A stretch of DNA of 49,105 bases, from contig NZ_LMCY01000010.1 of NCBI RefSeq assembly GCF_001425685.1, positions 24,688 to 73,792 on the forward strand. Direction: 5' to 3'. The notes under the pieces are model-generated. The model made no database searches, had not been told where the DNA came from, and saw only the letters and a program-made list of their open reading frames with translations. Source of the DNA: Massilia sp. Root335. GTDB taxonomy: Bacteria > Pseudomonadota > Gammaproteobacteria > Burkholderiales > Burkholderiaceae_D. Positions 35,489-45,206 of this stretch are shown one piece after another (position 1 is the first letter of the stretch; every line of letters begins with the position of its first letter). The translations under genes were made by a program, and so were the position numbers.

Positions 35489-36819
35489 GCCGCGCGTGCG
35501 ATACCCAGCCGTTCCATGCGCCGGTACAGCGCCTGGCGCGACAGCCCGAGTTCGGCGGCCGCCTGCGCGATCACGCCGCCGGCGCGCGCCAGCGCCTGGA
35601 TGATGGCGTCGCGGTCCGGCTCCGCATCGGGCATGCCGCCCGCCGGCAGCGGCAGGCCGAGGTCGGCCGCCTTGATCGTGTCGCCCTGGGCCAGCAGGTT
35701 CGCGCGCGCCATCACGTTTTTCAGCTCGCGCACATTGCCCGGCCAGGCGTGGGCCAGCAGCGCGGCTTCCGCACCCGGGTGCAGGTTCTTGCCGCGCGCG
35801 AGAAAGCCGTGCGCCAGCGGCAGGATGTCGCCGGGGCGCGCGGCCAGCGCCGGCAGCTTCAGTTCGATGACGTTCAGGCGGTAGTACAGATCTTCGCGAA
35901 ACGTGCCGGCGCGGATCATGGCACCCAGGTCGGCGTTCGTCGCGCTGATCACGCGCACCTGCACCTGGCGCTCGCGGTTGGAACCGAGGCGCTCGAAGCG
36001 GCCCGTCTCCAGCACGCGCAGGAGTTTCATCTGCCCGGCCAGCGGCAGGTTGCCGATTTCGTCGAGGAACAGCGTGCCGCCGTCGGCCGCCTCGAACTTG
36101 CCCTCGCGCGCCTTCGACGCGCCCGTGTACGCGCCCGCGTCGGCGCCGAACAGTTCCGCTTCGATCAGTTCGGAGGGCAGGGCGCCGCAGTTCAGCACGA
36201 CGAACGGGCCGTCGCGGACCATCGAGTTGGCCTGGATGATCTCGGCGATGCGTTCCTTGCCGGTGCCGTTCGGCCCCGTGATCAGGATCGGCACGTCGGC
36301 GCGCGCCACCTGGCAGGCGAGGCTCAGCACGCGTTCCGTGGCCGGGTCGGCCCACACCAGGCCGCGCAGGTCGAAGTTCTGTTCCAGTTCGCGCCGCGCG
36401 CGGCGTTCGCGCTGCAGGCGCTGGCCCAGGGCGCGGTTGGCCTGTCCCAGCTCGATCAGGTTCGTCACGGTCGCCAGCAGGCGGTCGTCGTTCCACGGCT
36501 TGGACAGATAGTCGGCGGCGCCCGCCTTGATCAGGTCGACGGCCGCGTCCAGGTGCGTCCACGCCGTCAGCAGGATCACGGGCAGGTCCGGATGCCGCGC
36601 GCGGATCTCCCGGAACAGCGCCACGCCTTCCTCGCCCGACGTGGTGTCGGCCGTGAAGTTCATGTCCTGGATGACCAGGTCGACCGGCTCGCGCGCGAGA
36701 AGGGCGAGGCCCTCCTCGGGCGAGGCGGCACGCAGCGCGGCGATGTCGTGCAGCGAGAACAGGACGTCGAGCGCGATGCCGACGGCGGCGTTGTCATCGA
36801 TGATCAATACGGTAGGCAT
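35485..36819 (-). CDS. Sigma-54-dependent response regulator (NtrC type)
   Basis: 444 residues. An N-terminal receiver domain has phospho-acceptor Asp52 (VIQDMNF), LTAW and Lys107. An AAA+ domain follows with Walker A GPNGTGKE (182-189), the sigma-54 contact loop GAYTGA (229-234) in place of the usual GAFTGA, DEIGN near 253, and the arginine finger region FREDLYYRLNV. A C-terminal Fis-like helix-turn-helix ends in AAAELGLSRQALYRRMERLGI. It is the only sigma-54 activator in the window. Starts at 36819 and 36831 are possible. It lies in the ABC transporter operon, behind a -24/-12 promoter, so autoregulation is likely. Confidence 0.95.
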   Translation of the reverse strand: MPTVLIIDDNAAVGIALDVLFSLHDIAALRAASPEEGLALLAREPVDLVIQDMNFTADTTSGEEGVALFREIRARHPDLPVILLTAWTHLDAAVDLIKAGAADYLSKPWNDDRLLATVTNLIELGQANRALGQRLQRERRARRELEQNFDLRGLVWADPATERVLSLACQVARADVPILITGPNGTGKERIAEIIQANSMVRDGPFVVLNCGALPSELIEAELFGADAGAYTGASKAREGKFEAADGGTLFLDEIGNLPLAGQMKLLRVLETGRFERLGSNRERQVQVRVISATNADLGAMIRAGTFREDLYYRLNVIELKLPALAARPGDILPLAHGFLARGKNLHPGAEAALLAHAWPGNVRELKNVMARANLLAQGDTIKAADLGLPLPAGGMPDAEPDRDAIIQALARAGGVIAQAAAELGLSRQALYRRMERLGIARAA

Positions 36820-36843
36820 GCCCGCTAGCATATCACTGCCGGG

Positions 36844-38079
36844 TCAGACGCTGCGGGTGGCCGTCGCCGGCGAAATGCCGGCCGCGCGCCACGCCGGGCC
36901 GTAGGCCGCCAGCACGCCCAGCAGCCAGAAGCCGAGGGCGCCGAACACGAGGTAGCCGGCCGGCAGGCGCGCCATCTCCAGCTTGCTCACGAGGAGCTGG
37001 TTCAACGCGAGACCCAGCGCGACGCCGCCGAACACACCGGCGCTCGTGATCATGAAGTTCTCCATGATGAAGTAGCGCAGGATGTCGGTCTTCTTCGCGC
37101 CCAGCGCGCGGCGCACGCCGATCTGCTTGCGGCGCTGCGTGACCCACAGGCTGGCCATGCCGACGATGCCGCTGGCCGTGATCAGGAGGAGCAGCACGCC
37201 CACCGTGATCAGCATCCACTGCAGCGCGACGTCGGCACGGTAGCGCTCCTTGCGGTCTTCGTCGGACGTCTTCATTTTCGTGATCATCGGCGTGGCCGAC
37301 GACTTGCGCAGGGCTTCCTCGACTTCCTTCATCACGCGGTCGCGCTGGCCCGGCTCGGCGCGGATCGCGTACAGCTCGACCGGCCCACCGCCGTACAGGC
37401 GCGCCGGGCTGATGACGGAATACATGCCGGATTCGCCGACCTCGGCCTGGGTGCTCATCAGCGTCTCGACGACGCCGACCACCTGCGCCGGCTGGGCATC
37501 GGTGCCGGTGCCGAAGAACATCGTCTTGCCGACCGCGGACTGGCCCGGCCACATCTTCTCGGCCAGCGCCTTGGTGACGATGACCTGCGGCGGCGCCTCG
37601 GTGCTCGTGTCCTGGTTGACGTCAACGAGTTCCGCGGGCAGGAAGTCGCGGCCTTCGACCAGCTTCAGGCCATACGTCTTGACGAGCGAATCGCCCGAAA
37701 AATAGGTCGATGCGATGGCGCTGGCGCGGGTCTGGCGGCGGTCGACGGCCACGCTCGTGTTGCTGCCGCTGCGGCCCATCGGCATCTGGGTCGTGTGCGC
37801 GACCGAGGCCACGCCGGGCACGGCGCGCAGCAGCGCGGTCTCGCGCTTGATGGTGGCCAGCTGCTGCTCGGGCGTGTCGTTCGACAGGGTGCGCACCGAG
37901 ATGTAGAACGTCGAATGTTCGTCGGCCAGGCCGGACGGACGCGCGGCGACGGCGCGGCGTTCGTTGACGATGTGGGCGGCGTTGGACAGGATCGCCAGGC
38001 TCAGTGCGACCTGCAGCGCGACGAGGATCGGGCCGGTCTTGTTGCGCAACAGCGCGGACACGATGGGACGGATTTCCAT
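36844..38079 (-). CDS. ABC transporter permease, MacB/FtsX-like (second)
   Basis: 411 residues with the MacB layout: one N-terminal membrane helix (about 17-36), a large periplasmic domain (MacB_PCD), and three C-terminal helices of the FtsX domain. The cytoplasmic coupling sequence KQIGVRRALGAKKTDILRYF lies before the second-to-last helix. This type is not a channel importer: MacB-like permeases work as mechanotransducers that push substrates or lipoproteins across the periplasm. It follows a second, different permease, so the pump is probably a heterodimer. Confidence 0.92.
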   Translation of the reverse strand: MEIRPIVSALLRNKTGPILVALQVALSLAILSNAAHIVNERRAVAARPSGLADEHSTFYISVRTLSNDTPEQQLATIKRETALLRAVPGVASVAHTTQMPMGRSGSNTSVAVDRRQTRASAIASTYFSGDSLVKTYGLKLVEGRDFLPAELVDVNQDTSTEAPPQVIVTKALAEKMWPGQSAVGKTMFFGTGTDAQPAQVVGVVETLMSTQAEVGESGMYSVISPARLYGGGPVELYAIRAEPGQRDRVMKEVEEALRKSSATPMITKMKTSDEDRKERYRADVALQWMLITVGVLLLLITASGIVGMASLWVTQRRKQIGVRRALGAKKTDILRYFIMENFMITSAGVFGGVALGLALNQLLVSKLEMARLPAGYLVFGALGFWLLGVLAAYGPAWRAAGISPATATRSV

Positions 38080-38101
38080 GGCGGTTCTCCTTATTGCGAT
38101 C

Positions 38102-39412
38102 TTATTGCGACTTCAACTGGATGGCCGGCGTGACCTGGCAGGCGCGCCAGGTCGGCAGCAGGCCGGCGAGGATGGCGGCGCCGACCGACATCAGGAACGT
38201 GAGGATCAGCATCTGCCAATCCATGTGCGCCACCGCGGCCGTCTGCTTGCCCTGCATGGCGATGAGGGCCAGCGCGCCGAAGGCCAGCACGAGCCCGAGC
38301 AGGCCGCCGACGAGGCCCACGACGCCCGTCTCGATGAGGAACTGGCGGAAGATCTCGGCGCGCGAGGCGCCCAGCGCGCGCCGCACGCCGATCTCGGAGG
38401 CGCGCACGGAGAACTTCGCCAGCAGCAGGCCGACCGTGTTCACGAGGCACAGCACGAGGAAACCGAAGGCGAGCCAGGTCTGCAGCTTGCTGTCCTTGCC
38501 GACGACCTTCGTGTACTCCAGCCATTCCGGCACGTTGAACAGACGGTTCGGCGCATTGCGTTTCAGGCGCCCCAGCTTGCGCTGCTCGGCCGCGTAGTTG
38601 TCGAGCCACGTCTGCAGGTCGGCGCGGTCGCTTGCCGCCGCGGTCTCGAACCACGCCGTGATCCACGTGCATTCGGAGGTGAGGCGGGCGGCGAAACCCG
38701 CGCCCGAATTGCTCGAGCAGCTCATGTTGCCGTTGTGCGTGACCTCGTGGCGGATGGCGGTGGCGAGCGGGATGAAGAATTCCTCGCCGTCGCCGTAGCG
38801 CACCCCGCCGGCCAGGCGGTAGAAGCGCGGCAGCGCCATCCACTTGTCGGTCACGCCCACCACGGTGAACGGGGCGCCCAGCAAGGTGAGGCGCTTGCCC
38901 ACCGGATCGGCGCTGCCATACAGTTTTTCGGCGATGTCGCGGCTGAGCACGACGACGTCGGCGCCGCGCGCATCGTCCTGTTCCGTCCAGGCCTGGCCGT
39001 GGATGAACGGCACGTCGAGCATGGCGAAGAAGTCGCGCGTGGGCGCGAGGCCCGTCATGTTGAACGGCGCGATGTCGGTACGCGGCGGCTGCACCGGCGC
39101 CTGCAGCCCGTACAGCGCCGTGCGGCGCACGCCCTGGCCGCTTTTCAGCATGTTCTGCGCGTCCTGGTACGTGATCTGGATGTCGATCGGTTCGTCGCCC
39201 GGCGTGTAGTCGTCGGCCTGGCCCGGGTCGAGCAGCGGCACGAACAGGCGGCTGCTCTTTTGCGGGATCGGGTCGCTCGACATCATGTGCAGGATCGTCA
39301 GCGTCGACACGCTGGCCGCGACGCCGACGGCCAGCGTGAGGATCATCAGCGCCGTGAGGGCGGGGTTGCGGCGCAGGCTGCGCACGCCAAGCCTGAAGTA
39401 ATAGCCGAACAT
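38102..39412 (-). CDS. ABC transporter permease, MacB/FtsX-like (first)
   Basis: 436 residues of the same MacB/FtsX layout: an N-terminal helix (NPALTALMILTLAVGVAAS), a long periplasmic domain, and three C-terminal helices with the coupling sequence SEIGVRRALGASRAEIFRQF. It differs clearly from the other permease in the periplasmic part. In the periplasmic part it carries two cysteines close together (MSCSSNSGAGF and SECTW), which could form a disulfide. It lies 10 bases downstream of the ATPase gene. Confidence 0.92.
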   Translation of the reverse strand: MFGYYFRLGVRSLRRNPALTALMILTLAVGVAASVSTLTILHMMSSDPIPQKSSRLFVPLLDPGQADDYTPGDEPIDIQITYQDAQNMLKSGQGVRRTALYGLQAPVQPPRTDIAPFNMTGLAPTRDFFAMLDVPFIHGQAWTEQDDARGADVVVLSRDIAEKLYGSADPVGKRLTLLGAPFTVVGVTDKWMALPRFYRLAGGVRYGDGEEFFIPLATAIRHEVTHNGNMSCSSNSGAGFAARLTSECTWITAWFETAAASDRADLQTWLDNYAAEQRKLGRLKRNAPNRLFNVPEWLEYTKVVGKDSKLQTWLAFGFLVLCLVNTVGLLLAKFSVRASEIGVRRALGASRAEIFRQFLIETGVVGLVGGLLGLVLAFGALALIAMQGKQTAAVAHMDWQMLILTFLMSVGAAILAGLLPTWRACQVTPAIQLKSQ

Positions 39413-39422
39413 GGCGCGCTCC

Positions 39423-40139
<717 letters not shown>

Positions 40140-40158
40140 GGCGGGTCCTTTGGATTCG

Positions 40159-41427
40159 TTATTGATTGATCGAGATGCGTTGTGCGTTGTTGAACGTGTC
40201 GGTGCCGGCGACGACGACCTTGTCGCCCTGCTTCAGGCCGGAGAGGATTTCGACGGCCGAGATGCTCGTGGCGCCCATGCGGATCGGCGTGCGCGTGGCG
40301 ATCCCGTCGCGCACGACGTAGGCATAGCGTCCGCCCTCGCTTTCGACGAACGGGCCGCGCGGCAGCGTCAAGACGTTCGGCTTTTCCTCGATGAGCAGGC
40401 GCGCCGTCACGCGCTGGCTCTGGCGCAGGCCCTTGGGCTGCGCGCCGTCGAAGCGCACGCGCGCCAGCACCATGCTCTTGACGACTTCCGGCGACAGCGC
40501 CGACAGCTTGCCCGTCGCGGTGCCGGAGGGCAGGGTGACCTCGGCGTTCATGCCCAGGCCCAGGTCGGCCGCATACGTCTCCGGCACCTCGACCTCGACT
40601 TCGAGTTTCGACAGGTCGACGAGCGTCATCAGCGGCGCGTTCGCCGCGACGACCATGCGGTCCTGCACGTTCAAGGTGCCGATGAAGCCGTCGACCGGCG
40701 CGCGCACCGTCAGTTCGTCGACGCGGCGCTGCGCCTCTTCCATCGACAGGCGCGCCCGTTCCAGGTCGTTCATCTTGGTCTTGAGCGCGAGCGCGACGTC
40801 CTCGCCTTCCAGCACGGACGCCTCCGCCGCGTGCCTGGCGCGGATCTGGGCCGACTGCAGCGCGTCCTTCGCCTTCTGGTAATCGATCTTGGCGATGACG
40901 CCCAACTGGCCCACGCTGTCGTAGCGTTCCAGCGTGCGCTGGGCGGACAGGCGGTCGATCTCGGCGGTGTCCGCGTCCTTCTGCGCCAGCAGCTTCTGCT
41001 TGCGCGACAGGATGCCCTGGCGCGCCACCTCGGCCTTCAGGCCCTCGTAGGCGGACGTCTCGCGTTTCAGCACGTCCGTGAGGTCGGGCGATTCCAGCAC
41101 GGCCAGCACTTGCCCCTTTTTCACCGTGTCGCCGGCGGCGACCTTCAGGTTGACGGTGGACGGCGCCTTGGCGTACAGCGTCGGGCTGACGGCGGCGACG
41201 ACGCGGCCGTTGACGGATGCGTCGCGCACGAGCGTGCCGCGCGTGACCTCGGCGATGCGCAGGCGCGATGCGCTGACGGACGCCTCGCTGCCGCGCCAGG
41301 TGGACACGAGGCCGGCGCACAGGGCGGCCACGATGACGGCGCTGCCGACCCAGAGCGCGCGGCGCTTCAGTTTGTAACCTGGCGGCGGGGCGATGGCGGC
41401 GTCTTGTTGTGATGTATCGCGGATCAT
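40159..41427 (-). CDS. Periplasmic adaptor (HlyD/MacA-like membrane fusion protein)
   Basis: 422 residues. A single membrane helix near the N-terminus (ALWVGSAVIVAALCAGLV) anchors it. The order that follows is a lipoyl-like half (AGDTVKKGQVLAVLESPDL), a long helical hairpin (about 100-200), the second lipoyl half (TVRAPVDGFIGTLNVQ), and beta-barrel domains. This is the standard adaptor fold linking an inner-membrane pump to an outer-membrane channel. No outer-membrane channel gene is in the window. The start at 41427 is about 23 bases after the predicted sigma-54 transcription start; there is no strong ribosome site. Confidence 0.93.
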   Translation of the reverse strand: MIRDTSQQDAAIAPPPGYKLKRRALWVGSAVIVAALCAGLVSTWRGSEASVSASRLRIAEVTRGTLVRDASVNGRVVAAVSPTLYAKAPSTVNLKVAAGDTVKKGQVLAVLESPDLTDVLKRETSAYEGLKAEVARQGILSRKQKLLAQKDADTAEIDRLSAQRTLERYDSVGQLGVIAKIDYQKAKDALQSAQIRARHAAEASVLEGEDVALALKTKMNDLERARLSMEEAQRRVDELTVRAPVDGFIGTLNVQDRMVVAANAPLMTLVDLSKLEVEVEVPETYAADLGLGMNAEVTLPSGTATGKLSALSPEVVKSMVLARVRFDGAQPKGLRQSQRVTARLLIEEKPNVLTLPRGPFVESEGGRYAYVVRDGIATRTPIRMGATSISAVEILSGLKQGDKVVVAGTDTFNNAQRISINQ

Positions 41428-41460
41428 GATGTGGACACGGGTTGTGGACAGTGTCGTATT

Positions 41461-41476
41461 TGCACGATCCGTGCCA
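41461..41476 (-). promoter_or_regulatory. Sigma-54 (-24/-12) promoter of the ABC/two-component operon
   Basis: On the minus strand TGGCACGGATCGTGCA matches TGGCACG-N4-TTGCW at every position but one, with the required 10 bases between GG and GC. Transcription would start near 41450, just upstream of the adaptor start. The operon encodes its own sigma-54 activator. Confidence 0.8.
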
Positions 41477-41522
41477 GACACTAACCCGTTGATTTCATTG
41501 GGTGCGCGCCGGATACGGTGGC

Positions 41523-41564
41523 GTCCGCAGTTGTCCGCGCGCGGCCTGGCCGGACAGTGCGGAC
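41523..41564. promoter_or_regulatory. Paired TGTCCG/CGGACA half-sites, candidate enhancer (UAS)
   Basis: GTCCGCAGTTGTCCG (41523-41537) and CGGACAGTGCGGAC (41551-41564) form an imperfect inverted repeat with one extra base. It lies about 75-115 bases before the predicted start of the ABC operon and also just upstream of the divergent MutS-like gene. The same half-sites occur upstream of tldD. Confidence 0.6.
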
Positions 41565-41636
41565 GGTCTTGATATTCTGGAAAGCGGCCACAGTTTCTTG
41601 CTAACAATGATACGGCGACGCCGTGGAAAGTCCTGC

Positions 41637-43241
41637 ATGCCTCCTTTTTTGTCTCGTCTGTGTGACGCATTGCGTCCGCTGGTGTCGCGCGGCGCGCGGC
41701 TCATGGCGCCGCCCGAGCCCGACCCGGGCGACCAGCCGTTCACGCCGGACGAGGTGGCGGCGTTGCGCGCGGCCGTGCCGCCCGACGCCGCGGATACCAT
41801 CGACGACGCGACCTGGCGCGACCTGCTGCTGCCGCGCTACATGGAGATGCTCGCGCCGGGCACGAGCATCTTCGGCCGCCAGGTGCTCGAGCGCGATCTG
41901 CGCGGCGGCGCGGACGACGCGGCGGTGGCGGCGCGGCGCGCACGCATCGAGGCGCTGCTGGACGATCCTGCGCAGCTGGACACCCTGCGGCACACACTGG
42001 CCTGCCTGCGCCATGCGGACATCGACGTGGCCATGCTGCTGTTCGCGGACGCGCAGCCGGCGCGTCCGCGCTGGGTCGGCGCGCTGCTCTGGTTGCCGGT
42101 GCTGCTGATGGCGTCGATCGCGGCCGCGCTGCTCGTGTCGCCGTGGGGCTGGGTCGGCGTCGGCGTCGCGATGTACGTCCTCGTCATGGTGCACATGCGC
42201 CACCAGGACCGCATCGGCCGCTGGACGCGCACGCTGCGCGCGCTGCAGGTGCTGTTGCGCGCCTGCTCGCTGCTGGACGGCAGCGGCAATGCGCTGGCCG
42301 CCCCGTTCACGGGCCGCGGCGCGCCCGCCGGGCGCCTGAGCCGATCGCTCGACCGCTCGCTGCTGGCCGCGTCCGGCGTGCCGGGCGCGCGCGACTACGC
42401 GGACTGGTTCGCGGCGGCCGACGTGCGCCATTACTACAGCACGCTTGGTCTCGTGTTCGGCCAACGCGATTTTCTGCGCGAATGCTACTTGCTGTGCGCC
42501 GGACTGGAAGCCGACGTCGCGCTGGCGCGCCACCTGCGCGAGCGCTGCACGTGGTGCTGGGCCACGCGGACGGGCGCACGCACGCTGGCGCTGGACGGCG
42601 GGGCGCATCCGCTGCTCGACGAGGCGCGGGGATTGTCGGTGGCATTGGAAGGCAAGGGCGCGTTCCTGTCGGGCCAGAACGGCGTCGGCAAGAGCACGTT
42701 CCTGCGCATGCTCGGCTTGAACCTCGTGGTCGCGCGCGCGTTCGGCTTTTGTTATGCGCGCAGCGCCGGCCTGCCGCCGCTGCCGGTAGTCGCCAGCATG
42801 CAGAACGAGGATTCGCTGCTCGGCGGCCGGAGTTTATATGTCGCCGAGCTGGCGCGTGCGCGGGCGCTGCTCGTGCGCGCGCGCGGCGAGCGATCCGTCC
42901 TCTGCCTCGTCGACGAAATCTTCCGCGGCACGAATCACGAGGAATCCGTATCGGCCGCGGCGGCCGTCGTCGACGAACTGGCCCGGCACGCGCTGGTGGT
43001 CGTCTCGTCGCACAACCTCGTGCTGGCCGCCGTGCTGGCGCATGCGCTGGCGCCGTGGCGCATCGTGCGCGGCGCCGACGGGTTGACGATGGAACCCGGC
43101 GTGCTGGATCGCACGAACGGCGTCGCGCTGCTGGCCGAGCATGGCTTCGACGCCGCCGTCCAGCGCAAGGCCGAACAGGTGGCGGCCTGGCTGGCGCGGC
43201 AGCGCCGCAGCGACGCGGGGGCCGAGTTGCTCGCCCCGTAG
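41637..43241 (+). CDS. Membrane-anchored MutS-like ATPase
   Basis: 534 residues. The start at 41637 has GGAAAG 6 bases upstream; an in-frame ATG at 41607 lacks one. Two hydrophobic helices (about 143-183) anchor it. The C-terminal third is a MutS-type ATPase: Walker A SGQNGVGKST near 348, a Q-rich MQNEDSLLGGRSLYVAELARA, and LVDEIFRGTNHEES near 425. The DNA-mismatch-binding and connector domains of MutS are absent, so it is not a mismatch repair protein. Such membrane MutS relatives are of unknown function. It is divergent from the sigma-54-controlled ABC operon. Confidence 0.85.
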   Translation: MPPFLSRLCDALRPLVSRGARLMAPPEPDPGDQPFTPDEVAALRAAVPPDAADTIDDATWRDLLLPRYMEMLAPGTSIFGRQVLERDLRGGADDAAVAARRARIEALLDDPAQLDTLRHTLACLRHADIDVAMLLFADAQPARPRWVGALLWLPVLLMASIAAALLVSPWGWVGVGVAMYVLVMVHMRHQDRIGRWTRTLRALQVLLRACSLLDGSGNALAAPFTGRGAPAGRLSRSLDRSLLAASGVPGARDYADWFAAADVRHYYSTLGLVFGQRDFLRECYLLCAGLEADVALARHLRERCTWCWATRTGARTLALDGGAHPLLDEARGLSVALEGKGAFLSGQNGVGKSTFLRMLGLNLVVARAFGFCYARSAGLPPLPVVASMQNEDSLLGGRSLYVAELARARALLVRARGERSVLCLVDEIFRGTNHEESVSAAAAVVDELARHALVVVSSHNLVLAAVLAHALAPWRIVRGADGLTMEPGVLDRTNGVALLAEHGFDAAVQRKAEQVAAWLARQRRSDAGAELLAP

Positions 43242-43269
43242 TCTGGGAGCATGGCCGGGGTCAGCACGG

Positions 43270-43323
43270 CCGGGGTCAGAGCCCGATTTTTGGAAATTGC
43301 TCAAAATCGGGCTCTGACCCCGG
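43270..43323. repeat. Perfect 21-bp inverted repeat between convergent genes
   Basis: Left arm 43270-43290 and right arm 43303-43323 are exact reverse complements (outer part CCGGGGTCAGAGCCCG, inner part ATTTT), with a 12-base loop TGGAAATTGCTC. The right arm and loop recur at 34118-34145, so it is a dispersed element. It stands between the convergent MutS-like and transferase genes and could terminate both. GGCCGGGGTCAG is also duplicated just before it. Confidence 0.85.
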
Positions 43324-43337
43324 TTTGAGGGGGCGCA

Positions 43338-45206
43338 TCAGTCGCGCGGAAGCGGCTTGCCCTTCGCGATCACTTCGTGGCAATCGCCCTTGATGGTGGC
43401 GTTGTCGTAGTCGGTCCAGCCATAGCTGTCGACGTAGCGCTTGTGCTGCTTGAACGCGGCGTTCACGAAGCTCCAGTCCAGATGTTCGTCCGGGTAGCGC
43501 ACGTCGCCCAGGTCGAGCAGGGTGTGGAACATGTTTTCCGTCGCGAGCTTCGCCTTGCGGTGGCGGCGCAGTTGCGTGACCTTGTCCGGGAAGCGTTCCG
43601 CGTACGCGTCCGAATACCAGGCGAACGCGGGGACGTGGAATTCGTATTGCGTGTTGTGGCCGTGGAAGGCGAGGCGGCAGCTGCCGTCGTACAGGGTCTG
43701 GCCGTGGTCGGCCACGTACACCATGGCGGCCGGCTGGTTGGCGTCCTTCAGCGTGCCGATCACGTGGTCGAGGAACCAGTCCGTGTACAGGATCGAGCTG
43801 TCGTAGCTGTTGTTCAGCTGCTGCTTGATCCGGATGTCCGTGTACGCCGGCTTGTCGACGCCGTACAGCGACGGCAGCCATTTGTCGAACTGCTTGGGAT
43901 AGCGGTGGCTGTAGTTCCAGTGGCTGCCCAGCGTGTGCAGCACGATCAGTTTTTTCGGCGCCGGGTCGGCCACGGCGTGTTTCAGCGGGCCGAACAGCAC
44001 CTCGTCGTAATTCGAATTGTCCGTGAAGCCGCCCAGGTTCAGGAAGTCGATGACGTCCGCTTCCTTGGCGAACACGGACACGGGCGTGTCGAACTTGCCG
44101 AACGAGATCTGGTTCGACAGCCAGAACGTTTTATAGCCCGCTTCCTTGAAGGCGGTCAGGAAGGATTTTTCCGAGAACCCATCCTTGAGGCTTTGCGTGG
44201 CCGGCTTGCGCGAGATGATGACGGGCACCGACAGCCGCGTGGCGGACACCGACGTGATCACGTCGCGCAGCGGGACGAGGTTGGCTTCCTGCGACAGCAG
44301 CGGATTCGTGTCGCGGTCGTAGCCGTTGATGCTCCAGCGGTCGTAGCGCGACGACTCGCCGATCACCATCACGACGATCTGCGGCGCGTCGTTCGGCTCG
44401 GCCAGGTGGGCGTGGAAGTGGAAATTGGCGCTTCTCCGGTTGAGGTCCGCCAGATAGACCCGTTCCTTGTAAAAATCGACGCCGCGCGCGGCCAGCCCGA
44501 ACGGCCAGGAATGGGAAAACGTGTCCAGGTCGAACGGCAACTGCATCCAGTGCGCCAGCGGCGGCAGTGAGGCGGGGCGGGGAATGCTGGATGGGTGCGG
44601 CGGGGCGGTCTCTTCGCTGGCGGCCTCGACGCTGTCGGACGGCACCGGCTGCGCCTTGACCAGCCGCACGCCGGCTGCGGCCGGGGCCGCGGCGCCCGCC
44701 AGCGGCGGGGCGACGCCGTATTTGAGGCCGTAGCCGAACACGGCGGCCACGAGCGCCAGCACGGCCAGCACGACGGGACGGGAGACGTCGGCCCAGTCGA
44801 GGTCGCGCGTGCGCCAGGCCGCGATCCAGCTCGTGACGAACCACGCGAGCACGCCGATGAACACGCCGATCAGCAGCCAGACCTTGTTGCCGAGGAATTC
44901 CATTGCCTCGGCCGGGCTCGTCTCTGTGATGATGCCGAGGTGGTGCGTGGAAATGCCCTGGCCGTAGAACGCATATAAATAAAGCTCGATGGGCAGGCCC
45001 AGGAAGGCGGGCAGCAGCAGCCAGTGGAAATAAGCGGGACGCTTGAATACGGACCACACCCCGAGCCAGGCCAGCAGTTCGAGGCCGGCCACCTGGCCCG
45101 GATGCGCGAGCGGCGTACCGTACAGTGGCGCCACGTAGGGCACGCAGGAGAGCAGCAGATAAGTGAGCGCGACGTACAGGTTGCGCGGGCGTAGCAGAAA
45201 TGACAT
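43338..45206 (-). CDS. Phosphoethanolamine transferase-like membrane enzyme (sulfatase superfamily)
   Basis: 622 residues. About five membrane helices at the N-terminus (to about 165), a Pro/Ala-rich linker, then a periplasmic sulfatase-fold domain. The nucleophile region is VVMVIGESSRYDRWSINGY (G283-R287); here the residue usually Thr in EptA is Ser285. The later metal site reads VADHGQTLYDG where EptA-type enzymes have DHGES, and HGHNTQYEFHVPAF follows. These differences set it apart from lipid A EptA. It probably moves phosphoethanolamine or a similar group onto an envelope glycan or lipid; the acceptor is unknown. A longer reading to 45227 starts before the natural N-terminus. Confidence 0.85.
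   Translation of the reverse strand: MSFLLRPRNLYVALTYLLLSCVPYVAPLYGTPLAHPGQVAGLELLAWLGVWSVFKRPAYFHWLLLPAFLGLPIELYLYAFYGQGISTHHLGIITETSPAEAMEFLGNKVWLLIGVFIGVLAWFVTSWIAAWRTRDLDWADVSRPVVLAVLALVAAVFGYGLKYGVAPPLAGAAAPAAAGVRLVKAQPVPSDSVEAASEETAPPHPSSIPRPASLPPLAHWMQLPFDLDTFSHSWPFGLAARGVDFYKERVYLADLNRRSANFHFHAHLAEPNDAPQIVVMVIGESSRYDRWSINGYDRDTNPLLSQEANLVPLRDVITSVSATRLSVPVIISRKPATQSLKDGFSEKSFLTAFKEAGYKTFWLSNQISFGKFDTPVSVFAKEADVIDFLNLGGFTDNSNYDEVLFGPLKHAVADPAPKKLIVLHTLGSHWNYSHRYPKQFDKWLPSLYGVDKPAYTDIRIKQQLNNSYDSSILYTDWFLDHVIGTLKDANQPAAMVYVADHGQTLYDGSCRLAFHGHNTQYEFHVPAFAWYSDAYAERFPDKVTQLRRHRKAKLATENMFHTLLDLGDVRYPDEHLDWSFVNAAFKQHKRYVDSYGWTDYDNATIKGDCHEVIAKGKPLPRD

Noticed and set aside
41594..41607. Sigma-54 promoter pointing right to the MutS-like gene
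   Set aside because: The GG and GC elements nearby are 12 bases apart instead of 10.
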